Of a stretch of DNA of 64,000 nucleotides, positions 7,403 through 17,010 are shown piece after piece. Location: positions 62,001-126,000 of the forward strand of contig JAFVBA010000003.1 in assembly GCA_017480245.1 (NCBI GenBank), in the 5' to 3' direction. The notes under the pieces were generated by a model. The model did not search any database. It worked only from the letters and a program-made list of their open reading frames with translations, and was not told where the DNA came from. The DNA is from Bacteroidales bacterium (GTDB taxonomy: Bacteria; Bacteroidota; Bacteroidia; Bacteroidales; P3). The position numbers and the translations under genes were made by a program. Positions within the stretch are counted from its first letter, which is position 1, and each line of letters starts with the position of its first letter.

Positions 7403-8877
7403 TATTTTATTTTGCCTTGATTGATATAACGACACATCTGCCAATCGCCGATATGGAATCCCTCTCCGTCTTTTTTGAATTTGTAACCGAATTGCTGCGT
7501 TTGTTCAGGGAAACTTTCCAACCACATATCTTGAATTAAATAAACGGTATCCATTTGTGCGACTTTATAAGCCAAAGACGGATTTCTGCTCCAGGTTCCG
7601 TGCTCTTGATGGGGCGTAGCCAACACATTATCGGGGTCAGCAACCGAACAAATATAAGCATTCCACCACTCAGCAATAATTCCGCACGGCTGCAAAGGTT
7701 CTAATTCCCTTGCGTATTTCTCCATTGGCTTTAAAGTTTTAGGACGGTGGGTAATCATTGTAACTATCGGGCTTATTGCTCCAATGAAAAGCACAAAATA
7801 CAACGCAAAACGCAAGTTTTTCATTTTCTTTTCTTCATACAACCTGTCAAATATCAAAAGTACGCACATAGAAAGCGAAATATAGCAGGCAACATAGTAC
7901 CAACGTCCCATTTCATTAATAAGTACCCAATTGGAAAGAAGATATATGCCGTAGAATACACAAAAATCAAGTAAGAAAAAGGCAATCCATTTGTCTTTTA
8001 TCAAAACTTTGTAATATTTATTACGGATTACACAGTATATTAACGTACCTAAAAACAGCAAACACAAATAAGTATGCAATGAAACAAACCATTCACCCGT
8101 TTGAAACAAGAGAACTTCTTTGTATCTTAAATAAAGCATGTTTAAAGCCTGCACAATATTATCCCAATTATTGATTTTGTTGCAGTCAGGACAATATCCG
8201 GTGTTGAAAGAATAAATAAATTTAAGACCAAAATAGGATATAATACCACCTAAGAGAGAAAACAAAATAACATTTTTATGAGGCAGTTTCTTGCCGTTAT
8301 ATATTAATAATGTAATAAGCAGAACTATTATCGTGAATAGTGCATTGTATAAAACCCAAACGGCAATTATCATTGTAAAGACAGTACATGCCATAAGGAA
8401 TTTGGCTTTCAGAGTGGTTTTATCCATATCCCACAGTTTGTTTATCAAAAAAACGGCTATTGCTATCACACTGTATTCCCATCCTATAAAGAAACGTGTT
8501 ATATCAATGAACCTTTGAAACGGCAGAAACCACAAAACAGCTAAAAGAATTTTGATATTTTTGTTTTTAAACAAAGAAGAAAAACATAAAACACCCGTAA
8601 GAAGTAACAAATATTCACTTATACTAACGGCAGTTATAGCTCTGAAATGAAATAGTCGGATAAAAATCTGAGCAATCAACGCAACGATATTTCCTCCCCG
8701 CGATTGATTCCAATAAAACAAATCCTCAGGCAAATGAAATCCGTGAGCCATAAGAACAACCCACGCATCATCGGAATTAAGTAAAGGATAACGCAAATAA
8801 GAATAAAAACAAAAAGATACAATTGCTATAACAACAATACAAATGTAGTGATAATATTTCTTAATTATATCTTTCAT
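7402..8877 (-). CDS. Polytopic membrane protein, glycosyltransferase-like
   Basis: A 491-residue protein with about ten hydrophobic segments, starting with CIVVIAIVSFCFYSYL after a short cytosolic N-terminus. The first outer loop holds LLNSDDAWVVLMAHGF: an acidic pair after the first membrane segment is characteristic of GT-C and ArnT/PMT-like lipid-linked sugar transferases, and RGGNIVALIAQIF follows. The C-terminal roughly 110 residues are soluble. I cannot assign a family. It follows an SGNH protein on the same strand, 69 bp away, which fits cell-envelope sugar modification, but the substrate is unknown. Confidence 0.6.
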   Translation of the reverse strand: MKDIIKKYYHYICIVVIAIVSFCFYSYLRYPLLNSDDAWVVLMAHGFHLPEDLFYWNQSRGGNIVALIAQIFIRLFHFRAITAVSISEYLLLLTGVLCFSSLFKNKNIKILLAVLWFLPFQRFIDITRFFIGWEYSVIAIAVFLINKLWDMDKTTLKAKFLMACTVFTMIIAVWVLYNALFTIIVLLITLLIYNGKKLPHKNVILFSLLGGIISYFGLKFIYSFNTGYCPDCNKINNWDNIVQALNMLYLRYKEVLLFQTGEWFVSLHTYLCLLFLGTLIYCVIRNKYYKVLIKDKWIAFFLLDFCVFYGIYLLSNWVLINEMGRWYYVACYISLSMCVLLIFDRLYEEKKMKNLRFALYFVLFIGAISPIVTMITHRPKTLKPMEKYARELEPLQPCGIIAEWWNAYICSVADPDNVLATPHQEHGTWSRNPSLAYKVAQMDTVYLIQDMWLESFPEQTQQFGYKFKKDGEGFHIGDWQMCRYINQGKIK

Positions 8878-8946
8878 AAATTCTCTTTTGATTTTACTTT
8901 TTTGTATCGCTTATTAGTTGTCATAAATTGCAATTATTGTCTTTCA

Positions 8947-10350
8947 TTATTTGTTTTTATAATTGATATATGCATTTTCCAAAGCTTTATAAAACATCTC
9001 ACCGACGTATTTAGCCCCTCTGTCATTAAAATGAGTGAAATCCGTATTGGCAAGTGGTTTTTCCCTCAATACCCATGAAGGCATGGAATTTTCTCCTCCC
9101 ATAGCCTCAAAAAGATTCCAAAAGGCAACTCCGCATTCTTTAGCTGCATTTTGTTGAGCTGCTAAAATCATAGGAATATTAGGGTTGGTTTCGTACCCGT
9201 TTGACTTCTTCCGGCTGCGGTCTGAGATTCCGATAACAATAATTGCCGCATTAGGATTGGTTTTCTTCAAAAAATTAATCTGTTTAACCAACTGAACTTT
9301 ATAGAATTGGTAAGACGGCATAATCTCTTGCTCATTCTGCGGAACAGCATTAACTCCGAATTGTAAAATAAGCAACCTTACATTAAGTTTCTCACTCATT
9401 GATTTAAGAAATTCTGCATTGTTTTTATTAAACCCCCAACCCGATGAACCGCGAAGCGAAACATTATCAACATATACGCCGCTTTTCGAACTGAAATCCA
9501 AAGAATACAGTTCTACTTCTCCTTTGAATTGCATGGTTAATGTTTTTATCGGCTCCTTTAGAGTAACCGGTATTTTAGATAAGCCATTTGCTGTTTGAAT
9601 ATTTCCGTTAAGTAAATTCTTTTCTTTAGTAAAGAAATCAAATTCAAGAGATTCATTAGTGTTTTGATAATACAGTGTAATATCTCCGCTTACCGCTCTT
9701 GCAAAATTCAAAGTTATGATTGCAGAATCCTGAATTATTGTTTCATTACCTAATGAATCTGTATGGTTTTCAGATATAAACTTAACGGCACTTTGCATTA
9801 AACCGTAATTATGAAAACTTGTTTTCTTATTATCAATAATTGAGTAGAAATCCCAGCCGTTTGAATAAGTGAATGTAACATTCTTTACATTGGAAAGCGA
9901 ATACAAAGGAATCTGTCCTTGTCCCACTCCGCCGAATTCCCCTTGCAATCTGCTGCGTATATAAGACGTTATTCTGTCTGACTCAATCTGTGAATCCCCA
10001 TAATGAATTACCCTTACCTTATTATTATATGTATTGATACTGTCCAATGACGCAAAAAAATTATCCAAATACATCGGATTGTTTTCCGGTAACTCTATAT
10101 CAACAAGGTTATCTTCTTTTATCTTTACTTGTTTTGTTTCCTTATCTTCGGATTTCTCTTCCTCTTCTTGCTCAACTATGGAATCAATATCGGCATATTG
10201 CGGCTTTTCTTCAAAAAATACTTCGTTAAGTGATGGAAATTGCAGATTTAATCCGCCTACTTGAACGCCGTTTTTGGGAAATATTACGGCAATAAGACCT
10301 AAAATTAGGAGGATTGCAGCAAGTGTTAAGATGACTTTTGATATTTTCAT
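8947..10350 (-). CDS. SGNH/GDSL-like hydrolase, membrane-anchored
   Basis: A 467-residue protein with an N-terminal membrane anchor (ILTLAAILLILGLIAVIF), an acidic Glu/Lys-rich linker (about residues 55-80), then an SGNH-type domain. Block I is VIHYGDSQIESDR (nucleophile Ser in GDSQ), a block-III-like FGVNA occurs later, and the C-terminal DFTHFNDRGAKYVG provides Asp and His of the triad. An inserted beta-rich segment lies between. The family acts on acyl or acetyl esters of envelope polysaccharides. It starts 22 bp after the MltD-like gene, so co-transcription is likely; the substrate cannot be told. Confidence 0.8.
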   Translation of the reverse strand: MKISKVILTLAAILLILGLIAVIFPKNGVQVGGLNLQFPSLNEVFFEEKPQYADIDSIVEQEEEEKSEDKETKQVKIKEDNLVDIELPENNPMYLDNFFASLDSINTYNNKVRVIHYGDSQIESDRITSYIRSRLQGEFGGVGQGQIPLYSLSNVKNVTFTYSNGWDFYSIIDNKKTSFHNYGLMQSAVKFISENHTDSLGNETIIQDSAIITLNFARAVSGDITLYYQNTNESLEFDFFTKEKNLLNGNIQTANGLSKIPVTLKEPIKTLTMQFKGEVELYSLDFSSKSGVYVDNVSLRGSSGWGFNKNNAEFLKSMSEKLNVRLLILQFGVNAVPQNEQEIMPSYQFYKVQLVKQINFLKKTNPNAAIIVIGISDRSRKKSNGYETNPNIPMILAAQQNAAKECGVAFWNLFEAMGGENSMPSWVLREKPLANTDFTHFNDRGAKYVGEMFYKALENAYINYKNK

Positions 10351-10372
10351 CTTATTTTGTGATATTAATGAT

Positions 10373-12028
10373 TTATTTTACCTTAATCTTCTGTCCTACC
10401 CGCAATTTGTCGGCGGCTTTTTTGTCAAGATTATTCAGTTTCATAATCTTATCCACCGTAGTTGAGTATTTAGAGGCTATTTTTGAGAGAGTTTCACCGT
10501 CTTTTACCGTATGGGTTTGGGAAGTCTGCTTAGTGGTAGATTGTTTCTTGATGTCAGGGGATTTTTTTGCGTTGTCAGTAGTTTTCTTTGCGGTATTGAC
10601 ATTGTTATTTGCGGTGTTGTTAAGAGTTTTCGGCTTTGCAACGGTTTTTTCCTGCTGGTTGTTTTCATTATCTGCCGCAGTAATGCTTTCTCCTACGATA
10701 CTCTCTTTCTCTTGTTCGCTCTGAGGGATATATTTCTGCTTTTCAACCGCCACTCTTTGCTTAACGTAAAGAAGAGTTCCCCTGCGAAGTTTGTTAGTCT
10801 TGACTTTCTTATTCCATTTACGCAAATCCGAAACACTTACTCCGTATCTCTTGGCAACAGAAGACCAACTGTCGCGGTTTTGCACCTTATGGGTAATTGT
10901 TTTCGTTACATAAACCGTCTGTGTTGAGTCATTAGCGGAGGCAACTGTCTCAATACTTCCGCCGTTGAACAAATTAGTAGGATTATATTTCTCTTTGTCG
11001 GTATTAGATATAGAATCTTCCAACTCAATAAAGGTTTCAATGTCTTTTAACGGCAAGCGCAGAGAATATTCCGCCAAACTGCCGGGGATATAGTCCATCT
11101 TGTATTGGGGATTCATCTCGCGGATTTGCTCAATAGGGATTCCCATAACTTTTTCCACCTGTCCGAAATAAATATCTTTGGAAACAATTACCGTATCACT
11201 GATAAGGTCTAAAGGTTTGGTCAATTCGGTAGGATAAATTCCGTGTTTGTCGGCATAATTCATAACATAAGTGGCGGCAATAAAGGCAGGAACATAGTTT
11301 CTTGTCTCTCTAGGCAAATAATTGTATATTTCCCAAAAACTATTCTTCCCCGAACGCTTCATAGCCTTATTAACATTTCCGGGACCGCAGTTATAAGCAG
11401 CCAAAACTAAAGACCAATCGTGATAAATTGAGTAAAGATTTTTCAGATATTGCGCCGCAGCAACCGTAGATTTGATTGGGTCGCGGCGATCATCCACAAT
11501 ACTATTCACTCTTAAGTCATAAGTGCGTCCGGTTGCGTACATAAATTGCCAAAGTCCCGAAGCGCCGGCTTTACTTACCGCTTTAGGATTGAAAGCAGAC
11601 TCAATGACGACCAGATATTTCAAATCGCACGGCACACCGTAAGCATCAAGGATATTTTCAAAGATAGGAAAATAATATTTGCTGATTCCGAGCATCACAC
11701 CTACCCTGTCTCCGATACGGTCTGCGTAATAAATGATATGATTTCTCACAATAGGATTATAAACCAACGGAACACAGGACGGAATGGACTTCAATCGTTT
11801 TTGATATTCCTCATCGCTAACTTCACTCGCCTTATGAGTACCGTAAGTTGTACCTGCAAAATTTTGATTAAGCAATTTCTCATTTTGTTTCATATAATAC
11901 GATTGGAGCAATTCATTATAATTTCTTTCAAAATTAGAATATATTGCAGTGTCTTCGCTCTGCGCCGAAACAAACAGAGGACTGAGAACAATAAAGAACA
12001 GTATCAACAAATTTTTATATCGTATCAT
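10373..12028 (-). CDS. Membrane-bound lytic transglycosylase, MltD-like, with LysM domains
   Basis: A 551-residue secreted murein lytic transglycosylase cleaving MurNAc-GlcNAc bonds with 1,6-anhydro product. The signal peptide is NLLILFFIVLSPLFVSAQ. The SLT domain at about residues 125-260 contains the catalytic Glu in VVIESAFNPKAVSKAGASGL, then LVLAAYNCGPGNVNKA and the Y in LPRETRNYVPAF. Two LysM repeats follow, around 375-420 and at the very C-terminus (HTVKDGETLSKIASKYSTTV), separated by an Asn/Lys/Thr-rich linker. The layout matches MltD. It lies in a minus-strand envelope cluster, 105 bp after the FAD dehydrogenase gene. Confidence 0.93.
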   Translation of the reverse strand: MIRYKNLLILFFIVLSPLFVSAQSEDTAIYSNFERNYNELLQSYYMKQNEKLLNQNFAGTTYGTHKASEVSDEEYQKRLKSIPSCVPLVYNPIVRNHIIYYADRIGDRVGVMLGISKYYFPIFENILDAYGVPCDLKYLVVIESAFNPKAVSKAGASGLWQFMYATGRTYDLRVNSIVDDRRDPIKSTVAAAQYLKNLYSIYHDWSLVLAAYNCGPGNVNKAMKRSGKNSFWEIYNYLPRETRNYVPAFIAATYVMNYADKHGIYPTELTKPLDLISDTVIVSKDIYFGQVEKVMGIPIEQIREMNPQYKMDYIPGSLAEYSLRLPLKDIETFIELEDSISNTDKEKYNPTNLFNGGSIETVASANDSTQTVYVTKTITHKVQNRDSWSSVAKRYGVSVSDLRKWNKKVKTNKLRRGTLLYVKQRVAVEKQKYIPQSEQEKESIVGESITAADNENNQQEKTVAKPKTLNNTANNNVNTAKKTTDNAKKSPDIKKQSTTKQTSQTHTVKDGETLSKIASKYSTTVDKIMKLNNLDKKAADKLRVGQKIKVK

Positions 12029-12133
12029 ATTATTTTAATCAAAATTTAAATTCATCTTTTGCAAAAAGACGGCAATTAAGAGTGTAAAATTACAACAATA
12101 TTTTCATTCCGAAACATTAATCGGCGAAAAAAG

Positions 12134-13672
12134 TTAAACACCAAGTTCTGTCGCTATCTTATTTGCCGCATTTATTCCGTCTATTGCAGAAGAAGTTATA
12201 CCGCCTGCGTAACCTGCTCCTTCACCGCAAGGATACAAGTTTTTCAATTGCGGATGTTGCATCGTATTTTTATCTCTCGGTATTCTGACAGGCGAAGAAG
12301 TACGGCTTTCAAGTCCTATAATATTAGCCTCTTTTGTAATAAATCCTTTCATTTTGCGGTTAAATTCCGTAAATCCTGCTTTCAGATTTTCAGTAACAAA
12401 ATTCGGCAATCTTTCTTCCATATTCGCACTGACAAGTCCCGGTTTAAATGAACTGTCTGCCAAAACCGAAGAAACCTTTCCTTTAATAAAATCATCCAAA
12501 CGTTGAGACGGGCAAATGCGTCTGTCAAAATACATCTGCTTTTCCCATTTCTGTTGCAATTTAAGCAATGCCAATGCTCCGAATTCAGAAAACTCTTCGG
12601 CATCTTTCTCATTTACCGAGACAACTACCGCACTGTTGGCAAATTTTCCGCTTCTTGACGAATTGGACATCCCATTTACAACCATTATTCCCTCTTTTTC
12701 GGGAGTTGGAACGACTATTCCTCCCGGGCACATGCAAAAAGAAAATACTCCTCTGTCATTATAATTAGCCGCTAAGGAATATTCGGCAGGCGGAAGTAAG
12801 GAAGAATAATCTTTATTGTGGTATTGAATTTCGTTAATCAACTCCTGAGGATGTTCAACTCTCACGCCCATAGCAAAAGGCTTCATCTCAATTAACCAAT
12901 TGTTGTCATAAAACAATTGATATATGTCCGCAGCGGAATGACCTGTCGCCAAAATAACCTTACTTGCCATAATAACCTCTCCTTCCGAGGTCGTAACGCC
13001 GATAACCTCGTTATCACGCAAAATAAAGTTCTCAACCTTGGTATCAAACAAGTATTCGCCGCCGCACTTTGTGATTTCTTCCCTTATATTCTTCACTACA
13101 CGGGAAAGAACGTCCGTTCCGATATGCGGATGTGATTGATAAAGTATTTCTTTTTCCGCTCCGAAATAAACCAAAAGCCTCAACACCTCATCGACATTGC
13201 CTTTCTTGTTGCTGCGAGTGTATAATTTGCCGTCAGAAAATGTTCCCGCTCCGCCTTCACCGAAACAAAAATTACTTTCTTCGTTTATCGGTTCATTGCG
13301 GACGATATTTGCAACGTCTTTTTTGCGATTTTCTACCTCAGAGCCTCTTTCTATTATAATAGGTTTCAATCCTTTTTGAATAAGTTTCAACGCCGCCATC
13401 AGCCCGCAAGGTCCTGCTCCTACAACTATTACTTCCATTGAATTGCTTACATTCAAAAACGGTTCTGGGTCAATACTCGGCAAATCATTATTAGAAGAAA
13501 CCATAACATCTAAATGATATACGGGATTTTTTCTTGCATCCAAACTCTCCTTATTAATAATGTAAGAAAGGTATTTGGAATCTATGTCCGCTTTTTTTGA
13601 TATTATTTTTTCTAATTGTTTTTTGTCCGCATAGGTTTGGGGATCTATCGTTATTTGTATTGATTTTCTCAT
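12134..13672 (-). CDS. FAD-dependent dehydrogenase (COG2509 family)
   Basis: A 512-residue NAD(P)/FAD oxidoreductase. An approximately 80-residue N-terminal domain (with DARKNPVYHLDV) precedes the Rossmann dinucleotide motif VIVVGAGPCGLMAALKLIQKG at about residue 82. Further flavin motifs are FGEGGAGTFSDGKLYTR and, near the C-terminus, NLYPCGEGAGYAGGITSSA. These are typical of the large conserved, functionally uncharacterised COG2509 flavoproteins of anaerobes. It begins 1 nt after the porT-like stop codon, so the two are co-transcribed. The electron partner is unknown. Confidence 0.9.
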   Translation of the reverse strand: MRKSIQITIDPQTYADKKQLEKIISKKADIDSKYLSYIINKESLDARKNPVYHLDVMVSSNNDLPSIDPEPFLNVSNSMEVIVVGAGPCGLMAALKLIQKGLKPIIIERGSEVENRKKDVANIVRNEPINEESNFCFGEGGAGTFSDGKLYTRSNKKGNVDEVLRLLVYFGAEKEILYQSHPHIGTDVLSRVVKNIREEITKCGGEYLFDTKVENFILRDNEVIGVTTSEGEVIMASKVILATGHSAADIYQLFYDNNWLIEMKPFAMGVRVEHPQELINEIQYHNKDYSSLLPPAEYSLAANYNDRGVFSFCMCPGGIVVPTPEKEGIMVVNGMSNSSRSGKFANSAVVVSVNEKDAEEFSEFGALALLKLQQKWEKQMYFDRRICPSQRLDDFIKGKVSSVLADSSFKPGLVSANMEERLPNFVTENLKAGFTEFNRKMKGFITKEANIIGLESRTSSPVRIPRDKNTMQHPQLKNLYPCGEGAGYAGGITSSAIDGINAANKIATELGV

Positions 13673-13673
13673 A

Positions 13674-14399
13674 TTATTGAATAATTATATTAAGATAAAA
13701 CACCTGTGTTTTCATTTTGTCTATACAATCGGAATATACGGTCTTGTATTCACGGTTCAAAACATCCGTCAAACCAAAAGAGCTTTTTAATTCAATTGTC
13801 ATTTTAAAGAAAGGGAAATAAAATTCAAAGCCCGCACCGAGCGTATAAAACAATTCATGTTCATTAATCTTGAACAGAAATTCATTATCTCCGATTTTTT
13901 TCCTTCTGATTGACCCTAAATCATAGTCATATTTGAATCCGAAGATAAGATTCGGCCTGAAATTATGCCAACGCTTAGCGTTAAGTTTCATTTCAAAGGG
14001 AAGGTCAAGATAAATCACCTCAAAATTTTGTTTAGTTATATGAAAAATATCATCTTTCTTGATTAGAAAACTGAAACTTCTGTCACTGAAAGATATATTT
14101 GGCAAAAAACGAAGGTACAAAAACGAGAAAATCCTTGCTTCTGCCATCAAACCTATCTGTCCTCCTATTTTGGAGTCTGCATTGAAGGACATAATGGAAT
14201 CATTATAAGGAAGAATCTTCTTATCCGTAATATTAGTGTACATAGTATTCCCTCCGACATACCAACCGAACAAAATAGGTTTGCGGTCATAGTGAGGAAT
14301 ATTCTCAGGTGTATCTTGGGCGTACAGAATATTGATTTGCACACCTGCCATACAAATCACAATCCATAAAATCAATATTCCGACCGCCTTTTTTCTCAT
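13674..14399 (-). CDS. porT: PorT-like outer-membrane protein of type IX secretion
   Basis: A 241-residue protein with a signal peptide ending VQINILYAQ and a predicted eight-stranded barrel. The pattern matches PorT: after an N-terminal YDRKPILFGWYVGGN comes GGQIGLMAEARIFSFLYLRF with a following SF-x-DRSFSF, then YLDLPFEMKLNAKRWHNFRP and a GAGFEFYFPFFKMTIELK strand. PorT is required for T9SS export of gingipains in Porphyromonas; five sorting-domain proteins in this window agree with a working system. In many relatives porT is next to ubiE; here it is followed after 1 nt by a flavoprotein gene. Identification is from pattern, not a search. Confidence 0.75.
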   Translation of the reverse strand: MRKKAVGILILWIVICMAGVQINILYAQDTPENIPHYDRKPILFGWYVGGNTMYTNITDKKILPYNDSIMSFNADSKIGGQIGLMAEARIFSFLYLRFLPNISFSDRSFSFLIKKDDIFHITKQNFEVIYLDLPFEMKLNAKRWHNFRPNLIFGFKYDYDLGSIRRKKIGDNEFLFKINEHELFYTLGAGFEFYFPFFKMTIELKSSFGLTDVLNREYKTVYSDCIDKMKTQVFYLNIIIQ

Positions 14400-14530
14400 A
14401 AACGTATTATAAACTCCGAATTAACCATTTTTATTGTAACACTCTATAAAATTTTTTTCAAAACCATTCTTTTCATTTCAAACAAAAATAATGCCTTTTT
14501 TGATTATTTCTACCGCTTTTTTTGATTTAT

Positions 14531-14690
14531 CCGCCGCCCTTTCGCAATTCTTTTTGAAAAAAACTCTTTTTTCACCCTAAAAAAACAGTTTTTTGGACTC
14601 AAAAAAAGAGTTTTTTTTAAATTCTTTCCGCAAGAGGCGGCGACAAAGTGAAGAAAAGCGGTGGCAAAATACGAAGTGGCAATATTATTT
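14531..14690. repeat. Dispersed element B, copy B3 (CTC/CAG/GAG words)
   Basis: This fills the 355-bp gap between the divergent porT-like and carboxypeptidase genes. Core arms are GCCGCCCTTTCGCAATTC (from 14533) and CCGCAAGAGGCGGC (to 14641). The three A/T-run words have centres CTC, CAG and GAG. Compared with B2 and B4 the middle word is in the opposite orientation. Shorter GCGGTGGC and AAGTGGC echoes follow on the right. Confidence 0.85.
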
Positions 14691-14724
14691 TTAGTTCTTA
14701 ATAAGGTTTTATGTGAATTTTTTG

Positions 14725-14732
14725 TATCTTTG
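14725..14732 (+). promoter_or_regulatory. -7 box TATCTTTG for the M14 carboxypeptidase
   Basis: TATCTTTG lies 22 nt upstream of the ATG at 14755. Its position inside the longer upstream reading frame shows the ATG at 14713 cannot be used. Confidence 0.6.
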
Positions 14733-14754
14733 CGGCTTAAAAATTTTCTTTTTT

Positions 14755-16167
14755 ATGAAAAGATGTTTTTTATTATTGGTATCGATATTGTTTTTTGCAA
14801 CCGCAAAGGCTCAAAGTTGGGATTCGTATCCCTCTTATGAGACTTATGTTGAATATATGCAGCAAACAGCACAAAAACATAAAGATATATGTCGATTGGA
14901 TACCATCGGAACGAGCGTAGAAGGCAGGCTGTTGCTTTGCATGAAGATTTCCAATGACCTGAACGGCAAAAACAATAAACCAAAATTCTTTTACTCGGCA
15001 GCAATGCACGGAAACGAATTGACAGGTGCAATAATGCTTCTGCGGTTGATAGATACTCTTGTTACAAATTCAAATTTTACTGCTACTAACTCAGCTTTTC
15101 CCGACGTTTATATCTGCCCTTATGCCAACCCTGACGGCACTTGGCACGGCGGAAACTCAACTATAAGCGGTGCGATGCGGTATAATGCCAACTATGTGGA
15201 TTTAAACCGCAACTATCCCGACATCCGTACGGGTAAAAACTCAGACGGAGAAAACAGACAGGCGGAAACACAAGCCTTTATGACTTATCAAGAAAAGGAA
15301 AAGTTCAATATGTCTTGCAATCTGCATACAGGAAGTGAAGTTTTCAATTATCCGTGGGACAGTTACCGCTCTTCTAAGAACAAACACGCAGATGACGAGT
15401 GGTTTAAGCAATTAGGAAAAGATTTTGTAAGCAGTTTGAATGACGATAAGGGAACATATTTTAAGGATGTGAATAATTCGGGCATTGTAGAGGGAGGAGA
15501 TTGGTATGTAATCTATGGTTCGCGTCAGGATTGGAGTACTTATTTCGCCCATTGCAGAGAAGTTACTTTGGAATTGAGTATGGATTACACTCCGAAGGCA
15601 AATACTCTTGATGATTATTGGTATAAACTGAAAAACTCCTTATTTACTTTCTTTGATTATTGTTATTACGGTTTTGAAGGTGTGGTTACCGACAGCATAA
15701 CGGGCAAACCGCTCAACAATGTTATGATAACAATAGATAATTACGACAAAGATTCTTCCCAAGTGATAACTAATCAAAACGGTTACTATATACGTCCTAT
15801 TCTTTCAGGGAGTTATTCGGTTACATTCTCTTTAGACGGATATAATTTCAAGACATTAAATATTAACACAGCAAATAATCTTACCGATTACAGCGTTAAA
15901 CTCTCTCCTATCAATACTTCACTAAATGAAACAGAGGAAATAACGGCGGAAATCTACCCTTTACCTGCCGAAAATCAAATAACAATTTCCACAAATCAAC
16001 AACTGAATTACCGAATTATTGATTTAAACGGAAAGATTATAAAAAAGGGAACAGTAAATACGTTTAAAAAAGTTTTGAATACAGATAATTGGCAAAGCGG
16101 AACGTACTTTATAACGCTAAGTAATGATAAAGGGCAAACAATAACAAGAAAACTAATAAAGAAATAA
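14755..16167 (+). CDS. Secreted M14 zinc carboxypeptidase with T9SS sorting domain
   Basis: A 470-residue metallocarboxypeptidase that would remove C-terminal residues from peptides outside the cell. The signal peptide is CFLLLVSILFFATAKAQ. Zinc ligands fit M14: H85 and E88 in MHGNE and H191 in NLHTGSE; the general-base Glu is E273 in TLELSMDY. A carboxypeptidase-regulatory-like beta domain follows (about 308-375, GVVTDSITGKPLNNVMITID), then a type A T9SS sorting domain (YPLPAENQITIS to the C-terminal TITRKLIKK). Start chosen at 14755 because of the signal peptide and the promoter box. Six bp separate it from the next gene. Confidence 0.92.
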   Translation: MKRCFLLLVSILFFATAKAQSWDSYPSYETYVEYMQQTAQKHKDICRLDTIGTSVEGRLLLCMKISNDLNGKNNKPKFFYSAAMHGNELTGAIMLLRLIDTLVTNSNFTATNSAFPDVYICPYANPDGTWHGGNSTISGAMRYNANYVDLNRNYPDIRTGKNSDGENRQAETQAFMTYQEKEKFNMSCNLHTGSEVFNYPWDSYRSSKNKHADDEWFKQLGKDFVSSLNDDKGTYFKDVNNSGIVEGGDWYVIYGSRQDWSTYFAHCREVTLELSMDYTPKANTLDDYWYKLKNSLFTFFDYCYYGFEGVVTDSITGKPLNNVMITIDNYDKDSSQVITNQNGYYIRPILSGSYSVTFSLDGYNFKTLNINTANNLTDYSVKLSPINTSLNETEEITAEIYPLPAENQITISTNQQLNYRIIDLNGKIIKKGTVNTFKKVLNTDNWQSGTYFITLSNDKGQTITRKLIKK

Positions 16168-16173
16168 CGAGAT

Positions 16174-16968
16174 ATGAAAAAGATATTGATATTTATGGCA
16201 GTTATGTTGCCATTGGTATTAACGGCACAAGACCTTAGGCCGAAAGATAACAATGCCGTAAAAATAACAGGGCAAGATACCAATATATCTACGCCATTCT
16301 TTGCTGCAGCAGCAGGATGGACTTTCCCGTTCGGCGAAATGGGTAACAGATATTCTTCATTTTTTAATGTAAATGTCGATTTGGGTTGGAAGACAAGAAG
16401 CAATTGGATTGTTGATTTGCAATTCGGTTTGCAATTCGGTTCTAATAACGTCAAGAAAACAAAAGAATATCTCGCAACTTTATACACCAACGGAGAAAAA
16501 CCTATAATTGTCGGTTCAGACGGTACAGATGCCGGCGTTGTTGCCTACAATAGAAATCTTTATTTGTGTATTGGGGTTGGCAAAATCTTTCCTGTATTCG
16601 GCAGTAACCCAAACAGCGGCATAGAATTAACACTTTGGGGCGGAATATTGCAACATCAAATTATTTACGAAGCAACTTTGACTAAGGTTTATCAATTAGA
16701 GGGTGATTACAGGTATCTTTATGACCGTCAAATGCGCGGTCCTATGACTGGTTTGTTCTTAGGTTACCGTCATATAAGCAAAAAATCCTATGCTAATTGG
16801 TTTGCAGGCATTGATTGGAAGGTCGCTTTTACTAAGATGACAAGAGATTTTCAGGCAGACTTGATGGGCGGAGACGATAAGCGATATACCGATCACATGC
16901 TCACGTTAAAAATCGGTTGGATGTTTCCTTTCTTCGGTCGCTCGGCAGATAAAATCTATTATTATTAG
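16174..16968 (+). CDS. Outer-membrane beta-barrel protein, unknown function
   Basis: A 264-residue protein with a signal peptide (ILIFMAVMLPLVLTAQ) and alternating amphipathic strands rich in aromatic and Gly residues (for example WIVDLQFGLQFGS and LGYRHISKKSYANWFAGIDW). It ends in a strand with a terminal aromatic run, DKIYYY, which suits an outer-membrane barrel. I do not recognise a named family. It lies 6 bp after the M14 gene and 42 bp before waaA, so it may belong to an envelope operon with WaaA and TamL. No enzymatic motif is seen. Confidence 0.6.
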   Translation: MKKILIFMAVMLPLVLTAQDLRPKDNNAVKITGQDTNISTPFFAAAAGWTFPFGEMGNRYSSFFNVNVDLGWKTRSNWIVDLQFGLQFGSNNVKKTKEYLATLYTNGEKPIIVGSDGTDAGVVAYNRNLYLCIGVGKIFPVFGSNPNSGIELTLWGGILQHQIIYEATLTKVYQLEGDYRYLYDRQMRGPMTGLFLGYRHISKKSYANWFAGIDWKVAFTKMTRDFQADLMGGDDKRYTDHMLTLKIGWMFPFFGRSADKIYYY

Positions 16969-17010
16969 AGTTTAAGGGTTAAAGTTTAGTATTGAGAGTT
17001 TATTAAAACA

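Noticed and set aside
7222..7539. A 105-codon plus-strand frame
   Set aside because: It reads through element B2 and antisense to the end of the membrane protein gene; its Phe/Lys-rich start comes from A/T runs.
10338..10927. Long plus-strand frames rich in Phe, Leu and Val
   Set aside because: They are antisense to the LysM region and linker of the MltD-like gene, and their composition reflects the complement of Lys/Thr/Asn codons.
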